This document shows, piece after piece, positions 1 to 9,816 of a stretch of 64,000 bases of DNA; positions within the stretch are counted from its first letter, which is position 1, and every line of letters starts with the position of its first letter. Made by a program: the position numbers and the translations under genes. The notes under the pieces are model-generated. The model did no database searches, had not been told where the DNA came from, and was given only the letters and a program-made list of their open reading frames with translations. Source of the DNA: Branchinecta lynchi. Taxonomy: Eukaryota; Arthropoda; Branchiopoda; Anostraca; Branchinectidae. Location: the NCBI GenBank assembly GCA_023053575.1, contig JAKZAP010000021.1:9734212-9798211 (forward strand), written 5' to 3'.

Positions 1-317
1 GTAACTAATAGTTACTATTGTTAGAAGGGTGGAACTCGCTCTAATAGGTGGAAAACACTTTTCCTAAATGCGTCATTAATAAATTTAAAATAGATCACTA
101 AATTATAAGAGAAACAAAGTTACTAGGGTATGGTTGCTCATTTATTACAGAGCTTGACAAAATACGGAATAAAGGTCTTTCTGTACCTTTCATGTGTTTG
201 AGCAGTTAAAGTTAACTTTCGTTCTTTTGGCGATTTCTACTTGGAAAGCATGGAAACTTTGGTAAACTTTCGGACTAGGCTGGTGCCACTTCTCCTTTAA
301 GTTAAATTTGTATTTAG

Positions 318-504
318 CGGCAAGCCTCCCATTCCGCCTGCTCGACGAAAATCATCCTCTCTTCGAAAAAGCTCCCTGTTGGCCCCTCCCTCCAGAAAAG
401 TCTCGTCGCAGTCCGTTGGCTCAACGGGATCGAACATCTCAATGCTAACGGATAAATGGGATTTGATGCCGATGGATTTGCAGCAGCCATGCAGAATATC
501 TTAG
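318..504 (+). pseudogene. ECD: Out-of-order, frameshifted copy of ECD exon
   Basis: This is the copy-1 counterpart of the ECD exon at 19557-19744, with the same TTTAG acceptor and the same GGTAAGT donor. It is 187 bases long against 188 in copy 2. One A is missing where copy 1 reads GATAAATGGG and copy 2 reads GATAAAATGGG. The deletion shifts the frame just before the MGFDADGF stretch, so the exon cannot join in phase. It also lies upstream of exons that precede it in the protein. It is either a sequencing error in a redundant contig or a dead exon copy. It should not be included in the ECD model. Confidence 0.85.
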
Positions 505-651
505 GTAAGTCTTAAATGACCTGTCTTACCTATAATACTAACACACTTACTTCCGTAATCGCTTCCTCCATTCTTGAACCCCGGAGATCTGGTACATTCT
601 AACCCGCCTAACAGAACCTAACTGATTTTCGCACGTCTTGTTTTCTATCTA

Positions 652-809
652 CACTGTAAAAAAAAATCTTGCAGTATTTGCTATTGGGATTAATCTTCTC
701 TTTATTGAGATAAAATTATCCCTAATTCGGCTTAAGTTTATCCCAATAGAGATAAGATTAATCCCAGTAGCAAATACTGCATCCTTATTCGGAGAAACTT
801 TTTAGAGTG
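652..809. mobile_element. Foldback MITE at a TA site, copy in duplicated segment 1
   Basis: The ends are CACTGTAAAAA and TTTTTAGAGTG, and both are flanked by TA. The interior is a long imperfect hairpin: GCAGTATTTGCTATTGGG on one arm and the complementary CCCAGTAGCAAATACTGC on the other. The same element is at 19892-20049 (copy 2), with an independent insertion at 28578-28729. The TA target and short inverted ends suggest a Tc1/mariner-type or similar non-autonomous element; there is no coding capacity. Confidence 0.75.
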
Positions 810-898
810 TACCTACGGTTGTTTAAGAGAAGTTTACGCATCGGACAAATCGTTTATGTAACTTCTTAGTAGAAAAAGTCAGAAAAAACGTTACTTGG

Positions 899-2436
899 AA
901 GGGGCGTCGCTAGGGGGGGAGGTACCACTCCCCCCCCCCCCCCTCCCTCTCGAAGAAAGAAAAAAGCTAAAGTGGGCGCCCGCAGAGCGCAAGACCATGA
1001 AAGTTGAGCGAAAGTGGAGCGCCCGACCACACAACTTCAGCTAAACTGGGCGCTCACCCAGGAAAGCTAAACGGGGGGCTGTCAGTGCGCCCAGGAAAGT
1101 CAGCAAGGCTAGTTCAAGGTTACCTAGAAATTTGGCTAACATCCATCTTGAAGATAGGCGGTTCTGTGCTCTCTGGCCTTGAGACTCTCATTCTCAGTCG
1201 TATGTTGCGACCTTGCCAGATGACATAAAGAGGCTGGCTATCTCTAGTCTTTCGGATACGAAGAGACTTTTTAATCATGTTTTGTCAGAATGAGAAGTAG
1301 TCAGATTTGAGCTTCCAAGATCCACAAAAGACAAGTCAAATCATGAATTTCACCCTGCAGCGCTCAGTTTTAACCCAAATTTTAACACGATTTGTTATGT
1401 ACCAGTATCTCTCGATTCAAGTAAAAATCAGGCTGATTTTGCTTGTGGTGTACATTTTCAAGAATTTGTTAATCTTTTTGTTTTACAAAAATTTGTATTT
1501 TGTATTTTGATTATTTGTATTTTAACAGAAAAGAGGAATTTTCCTCCAGTGCGCGACGCTAAAACTAAATCGGCTTCGTGAGCAATGAGAGAAGATGTAA
1601 TGACGGGCATTATTATCGCAACACGTCATTTGATTTGTAGGCGGTTTTTAACTGTATTTTCACAACATGTCTGCTCTGTTTCAATTTTTTCTTCTGGATG
1701 ATCAGTCCTTCCTTTTCGGAAATGATCCGAACTGAAGCAAATTATCAACCTCCAGCTAAACGTCTCACATGTATCTGGATTCGCCGTGAACTAAGACAGT
1801 CTGGCAGATTCGTGCTAAGGGGCCCCTACTTTCATTTGTGATCCGGAAGACCGGTTCGTACCGGATTCCACAAAATTTGTGTGCGGTGGGTAGGCTGTAT
1901 TTATTGAAAGGCCGCGTGATTTCATTCGGGTTTTAGGCTTGGCTTTCGAGGCTTGGGCCACAATAAAAGCTAGATTTGAAAAAGCCATAGCTTACTTTAA
2001 CATTTCGCCTGCGGCACTCAGTTTCACTCTGTGGGAAATACAGTCATCAGAAGCTGCTGCAGGTCGGGCTATTGCGGAAGTGAATTCCTCTTATTAGGAA
2101 TGACATTCACCTTAACGTTACAGATAGCTTTAATGTTTCTTTAAATTTGTACAGTTTTCCGCATGTGGTGCTGTGTTTCTTGGCTATTGTTTATAACTGG
2201 TATTAATCTTGATAATTGAGGGACATCTGCCAGTCGTGTATTTTAAGGTGGTCACATCCGCGCCCAAGCCCTTCAAATCGCCCTGAGCTTGGAAATACGA
2301 TTAGGTTTCTTCAGTCTTCAACGCTTGCAGTTATCACAAGTCTTATTATTACATATGTGACGAAAAGCTGAAACGGGTAGGGGTGCCGGCAAGCCCCGTG
2401 CCCCCCCCCCTCGAGTTTCGGCTAGCGACGCCCCTG
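899..2436. mobile_element. Possible element bounded by GGGGCGTCGCTAG inverted ends
   Basis: The left end reads AAGGGGCGTCGCTAGG, followed by mixed G and C runs. The right end reads GCTAGCGACGCCCCTG, its near-perfect reverse complement. The spacing is about 1.5 kb. I could not find an 8-bp target duplication, so the two ends may belong to different insertions. The interior has no recognisable long ORF. The same structure is present in segment copy 2 at about 20139-21684. Confidence 0.35.
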
Positions 2437-2457
2437 ACCACAAGGGTTATGTGTCCC

Positions 2458-4447
2458 CAAGGTCGTCACTATACGGGAGGGGGGGGGGGGACTCCCCCCC
2501 CCCCCAAAGGTCTTGAGAAAGTACTTTCGTCGGGCGAAGCGCCGGCAAACACAGAAGAAATAAAATTTTGTATGCTTTTGTCAGGCATCGGTCGACTCGT
2601 CGGCACATCGGGTTCTTTTTATACTCAAGAAATGAAATCCTGCAAACATTTAATAAGCTTTTATTCCGCAAAAAGACGAGTTTAAAAAAATAGATCGACA
2701 GCAACTAAACATCGGCATCATAAACACAATCATAACAAACCACTTTGTAACTAGTAAACAAAATCTATCTCGAATAAAAAAACTAACGTAAATAATCTTT
2801 TCACTGAACTTTTAAAAGTTCACTTTCAGCGTGTAATCTTAACAGAAACTAAAATATTTAATAATAACTATACTTGAGCAAGATGGTGGTCGAGTTCCTG
2901 ATACCGGGCAGAAAGCTTATCTTCCTTACTTCTCGCAACAACAATAGGGTCTTTCAGATTTAGCTCTCGCATCATTCTTGTATTAGACTCAAATCTGTTA
3001 AATTTGCAGAGCCACTTACCAAACTTAAAGAAAGTAACTCGAAGGTGTGTTATATCTGAAATTCTAAAATAATTAAAAACTGAACTAGCAACTAGAACTT
3101 GGGGGAGGGCAACCGTATTAAAGATCCTAGCAAGAGTTCGTCGTGTTAAAAATTCTCGTAGGCAAACAACCCGACCGAAACTAGCGCATATCCGGTTTTC
3201 TATAGTCTTGACGATTTGTGGGCAAAACACTGAAGAATTCGAATTCTGCTTGATTTTGTCATGCCTCGGTGGTCTCGTCGGCACATCGGGTTCTTTTTAT
3301 ACATAAGAAATCCAGAGAAATAAATTCTTTATGTTTTTGTCGTCCGTCGGTTGACTCGTTGGCACACAGGGTTCTTTTTATACGCAAGAAATGAAATCCT
3401 GCAAACATTTGTCGGTAAAAGCACGGAAGAAATCGAATTTGAATGCTTTTGTCGCGCCTCGGTATTCTCGTCGGCACATGGCTTTGTCGGGCGTCGGTAT
3501 TGTCGTAGGCACATCAGGTTCTTTTTACACAAACACGAAATTCTGTAAATTCTTATCCGGCGCATGCGAAAAGTTCAAGTCTCGTCGGTACATCGTACAA
3601 CGTAAAGATTAAAGTTCTTTACTGTCTTGCCTGGCAAAACACAAATGAAATTGAATTCTGAATGCTTTTCGGCGTCGGTATTCTTGTCGGCACGTCGCGC
3701 CTTTTTATACGTAAGAAATCAAATTCTGCAAAGATTTGTCGGGCGCAAACTTTTCCGGAAATTTCGCCGGCGTTGCTTAGTTCAACTTGTTCTGGGTACA
3801 GTCGTTGGAAGTTTCACTTTGTTAGTGGAAGTTGGAACGAAAAGCCGAGTTGAATTTGTGTTGAATTTGTCTTAGTACAGTCGTGCGGAAGCTTCGCTTT
3901 TTACCGAAAGCTAAAATAAAAAGCCGAACATATGATCTTTAATATACCAGAATATACCAAGGGAATAATCTCAACTGATGTATTACAGTTAGTTCACACA
4001 CAAGTTTTGCCTGCGCCGCATTGTGTAGTATTCTTTATTTGAAAGAACGGTGTTGCATTTAGTTGGCGTTTTAGGATTGAAATTCGTGGGGGTCTGAAAC
4101 ACGTTAAAAGCTAGAACTTGTATGGTAGGTATTGCTAAATTATTCCGGAAAAAAGGCAGATTTAAAAATTTCGCATGCGGCGTTTAGTTTACTTGTTCTT
4201 GATACAGTCGTTGGTAGCTTCGTTTTTTAGCGAAAGCTAAGATGAAAAGCCAAAGCATGTGTACTTAAAATACGAAATTACACCAGAGGAATAATCTCAA
4301 CTGATGCATTACAGTTAGTTTTAGCCCGGTTCTATTCTTTGCTGGCGGGAAATGTAATGTTTTTGTCTGCACATTTTTCAGTCCGTCGACACAAACCGGA
4401 CGTCCCCCCCCCCCCCCCGCAAAGGTAAAAGGCTAGTGACGCCCCTG
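2458..4447. mobile_element. Non-autonomous hAT-like element, about 2 kb, with internal repeats
   Basis: The element begins CAAGGTCGTCACTATACGGG and ends GGCTAGTGACGCCCCTG, giving related inverted termini next to G/C runs. It is flanked on both sides by the 8-bp direct repeat TGTGTCCC (2450-2457 and 4448-4455), the target duplication size of hAT transposons. The interior consists of imperfect tandem units of roughly 110-120 bp with the recurring phrases GTCGGCACATCGGGTTC and AAATCCTGCAAACATTTGTC. These give many short spurious ORFs but no transposase. The second copy is 21706-23700, and a left-truncated relative is 7226-8653. Confidence 0.75.
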
Positions 4448-4677
4448 TGTGTCCCTAAGCCCCTGCGACTTCAACAAACAACGCAATCGTGGCCCTAACC
4501 AGTGCGATTTAATATAGAAATAATCACACGTGGATTTTAACTTTAACATTGTCATTTGGTACTAATCGTATTGGTATTCATTTGGTACTAATCGTTAACT
4601 TTTCGAAATGTGAATATCTTTGTGTTAGTGCTTTATCTTCTGGTGCGCTTATGACGCTGTCCGGGTGACTGATTTTT

Positions 4678-6595
4678 ATGGCACTTGAGCTTACTCAAGT
4701 GTCATATAGCGATGGTAATGTCTGTCTGTCTGTCGGTCTGTCACGCATTTTGTTAGTTTGGGCACTTCCACATGACCTAGGACGATAAAACTTGGCACAC
4801 ATATCAGGGACCCAACCGGACTAACTTGAAAATAATCACTTCCCCGATCAGACCATCAATGGGGGAGTGGCAAGATGGGGAATCCGGAAATTGGTAACAT
4901 TCATAACTGTGGAACGGATAATCGGGCGTGCATTAAACTTGACAGGTATCAAGAAGAAGTGTCTTGGATGTTCATTGTCAAATTCGGATCGGATCCGGTG
5001 GGGGGGGGGGGACTGCAGGGGACACCCGAAATCTCTTGAAACGCTTTTTCTAGTTTTTGTCAAACCCCTACCCCTTTCTTCACACTAGTATAGCTCTGCG
5101 CCTGGATGAGTCATTTTGCTTAAATTCGTTCGGAGAGAGCTAGAGCAATCGAAGGTCGAAGGGGTTGGTATAGTATGTTGTTGAACCTTAGTAGGGGTTG
5201 ATATAGATTAGGGGGTGCTAGGATTATGAAACTTGGCAGGCATATCAGGGACCCGACCAAACCAACCTGGAAATAATCAGTTTCCCCGTCCGACCATCTG
5301 GGCGGGAGTGGAGGATGGGGGAATCTGGACAATTGAGTAGTGTGTAACTTTCGAATGGGTGATCGGATTGAGATGAAACTTAATACCTGAATAAATGACA
5401 TATCTCTGGTGTTCCATTTCAAGACCGAACTGGATCCGACAGCTATGGAGGAGTGGGGGGGGGGGGACCGGAAATCCCGGAAACGGTTAGAATGGAGGGA
5501 TCGGAGTGAAACTTGCTGGAAATAATAAGCATCTGCTCCAGATAAATCGTTTACACATTTGGACTGGATCCGGACACTTTGGGGGAGGGTGTTTCCCGGA
5601 ATTCCGGTGATGGTGGTTCTGGGGATTTTCACGACGAAACTTGGGAGGCGTATCAGGGACCCTATCAGACTGACTTGTAAATACAAATTTACTCGATCTG
5701 ATAGTCGTGGGGGAGTAGAGGAAGGGGGAATCCGGAATATTGAGTCGTGCGTAGCTTTGGAACGGGTGATCATATTTGAGTGAAATTGTGTAATTGAACA
5801 GAGGACATGTCTCTGTGATCTTTTTCATGTCCGGACCGGATCCGACAACAACTGGAGGGGGGGGGTACGTGATCGGCTTCGACTGGAGAGATAGGGATGG
5901 AACTTTGTGGGAATAACTAACAGATGCTCCGGATAAATCATTTACAGAAGGGATTGGCTCAGGCGACTGTGGGGGGAGTTTAAGGGGGAGTCCGGAATTC
6001 AGGTGATCGCGAGTAAAGGTACTTCCAGGTGTGCTAGGGACGATGAAACTTGGCTGGAATATTAGAAATTCCAAAAGATTGGCTTAGAAATCGCCAATTT
6101 CCAATTCGACCATTCCTTAAAGTACCAATCATGATCGCAAATTAAGAAAAATACTTTTATGCATTTATGCATTTTCATGATCCCCATGAGCCCATTACTA
6201 TTTTTGCCTCAAGGGTTTTGCTTACAAATGAGGTTCTAGCTCCCTTAAAGTGCGCATCTTCACCGCAAGGTCGAACAGTACTTTTTATCAAACGATACCT
6301 TCCAGCTACTAGCTGGCGAAACCCTAGACAAAGCAGAGGTCCGTCTCCTCGAAACGGGAAATTACGCAGCAACAATTCAAAGAAGAAACGTACTTGATAT
6401 GAATGTCGAAACCATATTGAAGACCATTGAAACGCCCAACGTAGAAGAGGAGTTCTAGAAATGTCTTTTACAGTACTATTTACTTACTAGTGTATAATAA
6501 AACAGTATTCGACTGTGTCCAAATTCCCAAACAAAAAACTCCCGCCAACATTTTGCCTATTATTGCAAGTGCCATTTGAGCTTTCAGCTCTTGTT
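4678..6595 (+). mobile_element. GGCACTTG-family repeat element, copy 1
   Basis: It opens with a hairpin (ATGGCACTTG, a short spacer, then CAAGTGTCATATAGCG) followed by a (GTCT)n microsatellite. It closes with CAAGTGCCATTTGAGC and a small GAGCT-AGCTC hairpin before TTGTT. The body repeats modules such as GATGAAACTTGGCAGGCG, GGGACCCGACC and CGGATCCG with poly-G tracts, roughly every 170-350 bp. There is no recognisable coding sequence. The terminal hairpins plus microsatellite recall Helitron/Helentron-type non-autonomous elements; this is an inference. Confidence 0.6.
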
Positions 6596-6612
6596 TTGTA
6601 AACCTGTCCTAC

Positions 6613-6712
6613 NNNNNNNNNNNNNNNNNNNNNNNNNNNNNNNNNNNNNNNNNNNNNNNNNNNNNNNNNNNNNNNNNNNNNNNNNNNNNNNNNNNNNNNN
6701 NNNNNNNNNNNN
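6613..6712. other. Assembly gap, 100 N
   Basis: Exactly 100 unknown bases, the conventional size for a scaffold gap of unknown length. It sits precisely where duplicated segment 1 stops matching segment 2. Confidence 1.
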
Positions 6713-6942
6713 CTACGCTAACGGCGAACAGAACTTCGATCAAAAACCCAACTTGTGTGTAAGGCACGTTTGTCACCAGAAAAACTAAAACTGGTAGTTA
6801 GTCTAAGGGTCGTTTGTCGTTGGGGGGGGGGGGGGAAGAGTGAAAAGTAAGGGAAAATTAGGATCGAAGCGTGATTTCTTTCTGTGTTTCTGATTTCTCT
6901 TATTTGTTCTCCATCAGTTCTTCATTCTTTTCTGACGGGTAA

Positions 6943-7205
6943 TTGCTTACTTACTTGTTTCACGAAGCTCCATGTTTCTTCGTGGCAACCACCAAGCAGC
7001 GACATGTATCCCCCCACCTGTCGCGGTCCTGCGTAGCTGGCTCGGTTAGCGATAGGGTGTCCCATCGTCTCCCATACCTTCTAAAGCGTCAGTGGGCTGG
7101 GGTCCGCCTTGAACATCAGAAGCCATGTCTTACGTTGACCTCATGTTCGCTTCTTCCACCCGGGGAGGGGGGTGACTTGAGGCATCGTTTAGACAGAGCA
7201 TCTGC
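6943..7205 (-). pseudogene. LINE 3' terminal remnant
   Basis: On the minus strand the sequence reads like the C-terminus of a non-LTR reverse transcriptase ORF (a QDRDRWGDTCR-like stretch). It ends in a short TAAG-type tail, seen on the plus strand as TTGCTTACTTACTTG. Similar tails occur at 43920, 49425 and 59240. It is heavily decayed and no RT core is present. The preceding 6713-6942 has no recognisable gene, only a poly-G run near 6821-6834. Confidence 0.35.
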
Positions 7206-7225
7206 GTAAGACATAATCGTTAAAT

Positions 7226-8653
7226 TCCTTAAATCCCGAAGGTCTTGAGAAAGTACTTTCGTCGGTCGAATTGTGCATGCTTTTGTCAGGCGTTTGTCGA
7301 CTCGTCGGCACATCGGGTTCTTTTGATACGCAAGAAATGGAATCCTGCAAACATTTATCGGGAAAAACACCGAAGAAATCGAATTCTGCATGCTTTTGTC
7401 GTGCCTCGGTGTCCTCGCCGGCACATCGTTTTGTTTTATACATAAGGAATCCAGAAGAAATAAATTTGTATTTTTTTGTCAGGCGTCGGTCGACTCTTCG
7501 GCACATCAGGTTCTTTTTATACGCAAGAAATGAAATCCTGCAAACATTTGTCGGGCAAAACACCGAGGAATCTAGAAGAAATAAATTTGTATGTTCTTGT
7601 AAGGCGTCGGTCGGCTTGTCGGCACATAGGGTTCTACTCAAATTTCTACTCTTCTATCAAATTTTGCAAACCCTGTCTGGCGCACTCGGGAAGTTCAAGT
7701 CTCATCGGCACAAGGGTTATTTTTACTCGTAAGACGTCAGCAAAACACAGACAAAATCAAATGCTCAATGGTTTTGCCGGGTGTCGGCACAACGGGTTCT
7801 TTTTAGAAAAAGAAAAAAATCAAATTCTGTAAATTTTATCGGGCGCATGCCGAAGTTCAAGTCTCGTCGGTACATCGTCTTCTGTTTACACGTAAAAAAT
7901 ATAATTCTTTACAGTCTTGTCTGGCAAAACACAGAAGAACGAATTCTGAATGCTTTTGTCGGGCGTCGGTATTCTTGTCGGCGCATCGGGTCTGTTTATA
8001 CGTAAGAAATCAAAGCTGCAAACTATTGTCTCGCGCAAACTTTTCCGGAAAAAATACAGATTTAAAAAATTTTCGCCGGCGTTATTTAGTTCAACTGGGG
8101 TACAGTCGTTGGAGGCTTCGCTTTTTAGCGAAAGCTGGAACGAAAAGCCGAATATGTGAATTTAAATATACGACTTTACATCAGAGGAACAACCTCAACT
8201 GATGCATTACAGTTAAATTTCGCCTGTGGCGCATTTTGTAGTATTCACTATTTGGAAGAACGGTGTATCATTTAGTTTTCGTTTTAGGATATAAATTCTT
8301 GGGGTTTGAAACACGTTAAAAGCCGGAAATTGTATAGCACTATAGCTAATTTTTTCCGGAACAAAGCAGATTTAAAAAATTTCGCCGGCGGCGCTTACTT
8401 TTACTTGTTCTTGGTACAGTCGTTGGAAGCTTCGCTTTTTAGCGAAAGCAAAAATGAAAAGCCAAGTATGTGAACTTTAATATTCAAAATTACATCAAAG
8501 GAATAATCTCTACGGATGCATTATAGTTAGTTTTTCCCCGGTTCTATTCTCTGCTGGCGGAAAATGTTTTGTCGGCACATTTTTTAGTCCGTCGGCACAA
8601 ACCGGACGTCCCCCCCCCCCCCCAAAGGTAAAAGGCTAGTGACGCCCCTGGGG
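7226..8653. mobile_element. Left-truncated relative of the 2-kb hAT-like element
   Basis: It starts inside the element at AAGGTCTTGAGAAAGTACTT and runs through several GTCGGCACATCGGGTTC-type units. It ends GGCTAGTGACGCCCCTG at the same terminus as 2458-4447. Immediately after it comes GGGATACCTATGAC, the interior of a GGATCC-family element, so it appears to have inserted into one. The left terminus and left target duplication are missing. Confidence 0.6.
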
Positions 8654-9594
8654 ATACCTATGACTTCGCAAAAGTTATCCGTCCGCCCGTCACACGATAA
8701 CCCCCGAAGGGAATGAGATATTGTGATGAAACTTGGTGTGAGGATTCTTTGGGTCAAGAGTAAGGTCTTATTCGTAGATGGGCTTTGTAGCCCTATATTT
8801 AGGGGTGGGGGAAGGGTTTTTTTTCTATTAATTGAGGGACAAAAAAAAATATTTTTAAAAGCTATTGAGATAGTTGATTTAGGGGTAAATAGACATGCGG
8901 AATCCGAATAGGAAAGTTATTATCTTGCGGACAAGTAGTTCACCCGGAATCCGGCGAAAACCGGACATAAAATTTGTCGACCAATTTTCGGCTACAGCAG
9001 TCCCTACCCCTTTATTCTCAAACCAGTATAGCTCTGCGCGTGGATGCCCACATTCATTTGTTTATTCTATGGACGTCGGAGAGATCTAGTGAATCCAAGG
9101 TCGAAGGGGTTGATATATAATGTTCAAACGAGGACATATGTTGTTCAAGCGAGGATGTTGTTCAATGAGGATTCACTGGTAACGTACAGGTCAAGTTCGT
9201 AGATGGGTCCTTTAGTCGTATCTTTAGAGGCAGAGGAGGGGTTTCGAATTTACGGTAAAAACATGTGTATGTTTTATAAGCTAATACGATATTCATTGAG
9301 GAGTAAGAAGATGCGATGAATCCATTTCTGAACTTAGTTCTCTTGCTGGACAAATGGTTCATCACGAGTTCGGCTGAAACTGGAAATTTGGTTGAAGCTC
9401 AAAGTTTTTTCTGAAATATATTGGAGATTCGTTATCGGGGCAAGGAGACACGCTGTATCCATTTCTGAACTTTATTTTAACAGTAAAAATATTCAAGGAA
9501 TCTGACGAAGACTGAACGGCGAAGACATGGCCAACTATTTGAATCAAATGCTAGATTTTCTGGATCCCATCGAAACCTTTGGTCTTGTTATATT
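8654..9594 (+). mobile_element. GGATCC-family element, 5' end lost
   Basis: It contains the family landmarks in order: the GGGATACCTATGAC box, a short GTCC-rich part, CGAAGGGAATGAGATATT, GATGAAACTTGGTGTGAGG and the GGGGTGGGGG box. Copies of the CCCGGAATCCGGCGAAAACC unit follow. It ends with CTGGATCCCATCGAAACC and TTTGGTCTTG. The end lies only 17 bases before the splice acceptor of the ECD exon at 9612. No coding sequence is present. Confidence 0.7.
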
Positions 9595-9611
9595 CTGGAG
9601 TTATTTTACAG

Positions 9612-9816
9612 GGATACATGGACGGCTCAAAACCTTACAAAACACTGCTTGAAAAAGCCAAAGTCTTCTTTGAAGCCAGTGTAACAGAAAATAGCGAGGA
9701 GTTCCAAGCTTCTTACAAGCACCACATGGGACGGCAAGTTCAGGGACTACTGAAACAGTTGGATGTCGATTTTGATGCGCTGCGTTCACAAGAGAGATCG
9801 CTACAGCCATCTGACG
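9612..9816 (+). CDS. ECD: ECD exon (first in window)
   Basis: Acceptor TTATTTTACAG is followed by GGA TAC ATG, in phase 0. It encodes GYMDGSKPYKTLLEKAKVFF and continues to LRSQERSLQPSD. It ends with one base of a split Asp codon before GTAAGTTG. The first residues are a continuation of an upstream exon outside the window, not a start codon. Confidence 0.85.

Larger units (their letters stand above)
1..6612. repeat. Duplicated segment, copy 1 (matches 19240-25880)
   Basis: The whole stretch is repeated base for base at 19240 onward, starting at the very first base of the window. The differences I see are almost all single-base or homopolymer-length changes: the poly-C/poly-G runs differ in length, and A and T runs are one base shorter or longer. 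Copy 1 ends exactly at the run of Ns at 6613, whereas copy 2 continues into unique sequence after the shared CTGTCCTAC. The segment carries an ECD exon that belongs downstream of the exons at 9612 and 17414, so its order here is wrong for the gene. The likeliest reading is a false duplication from an unmerged haplotype or low-quality contig. A real recent tandem duplication is possible but less likely. Confidence 0.93.

Noticed and set aside
1160..1290. Short plus-strand frame reading LPDDIKRLAISSLSDTKRLF
   Set aside because: It could be the last codons of a LINE ORF but is too short and lacks any RT or endonuclease motif; upstream frame is closed.
2868..3565. Arg/Cys-rich minus-strand open frames (138, 72 and 78 codons), duplicated at 22120-22818
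   Set aside because: They lie inside the internal repeats of a non-coding hAT-like element, have no conserved motif and drift between copies.
5120..6074. Pro/Ser-rich minus-strand open frames of 217 and 195 codons
   Set aside because: They come from the poly-G/GGAATCCGG modules of the GGCACTTG-family repeat. The reading frame is broken differently in the second copy (24375-25206), as expected for non-coding DNA.
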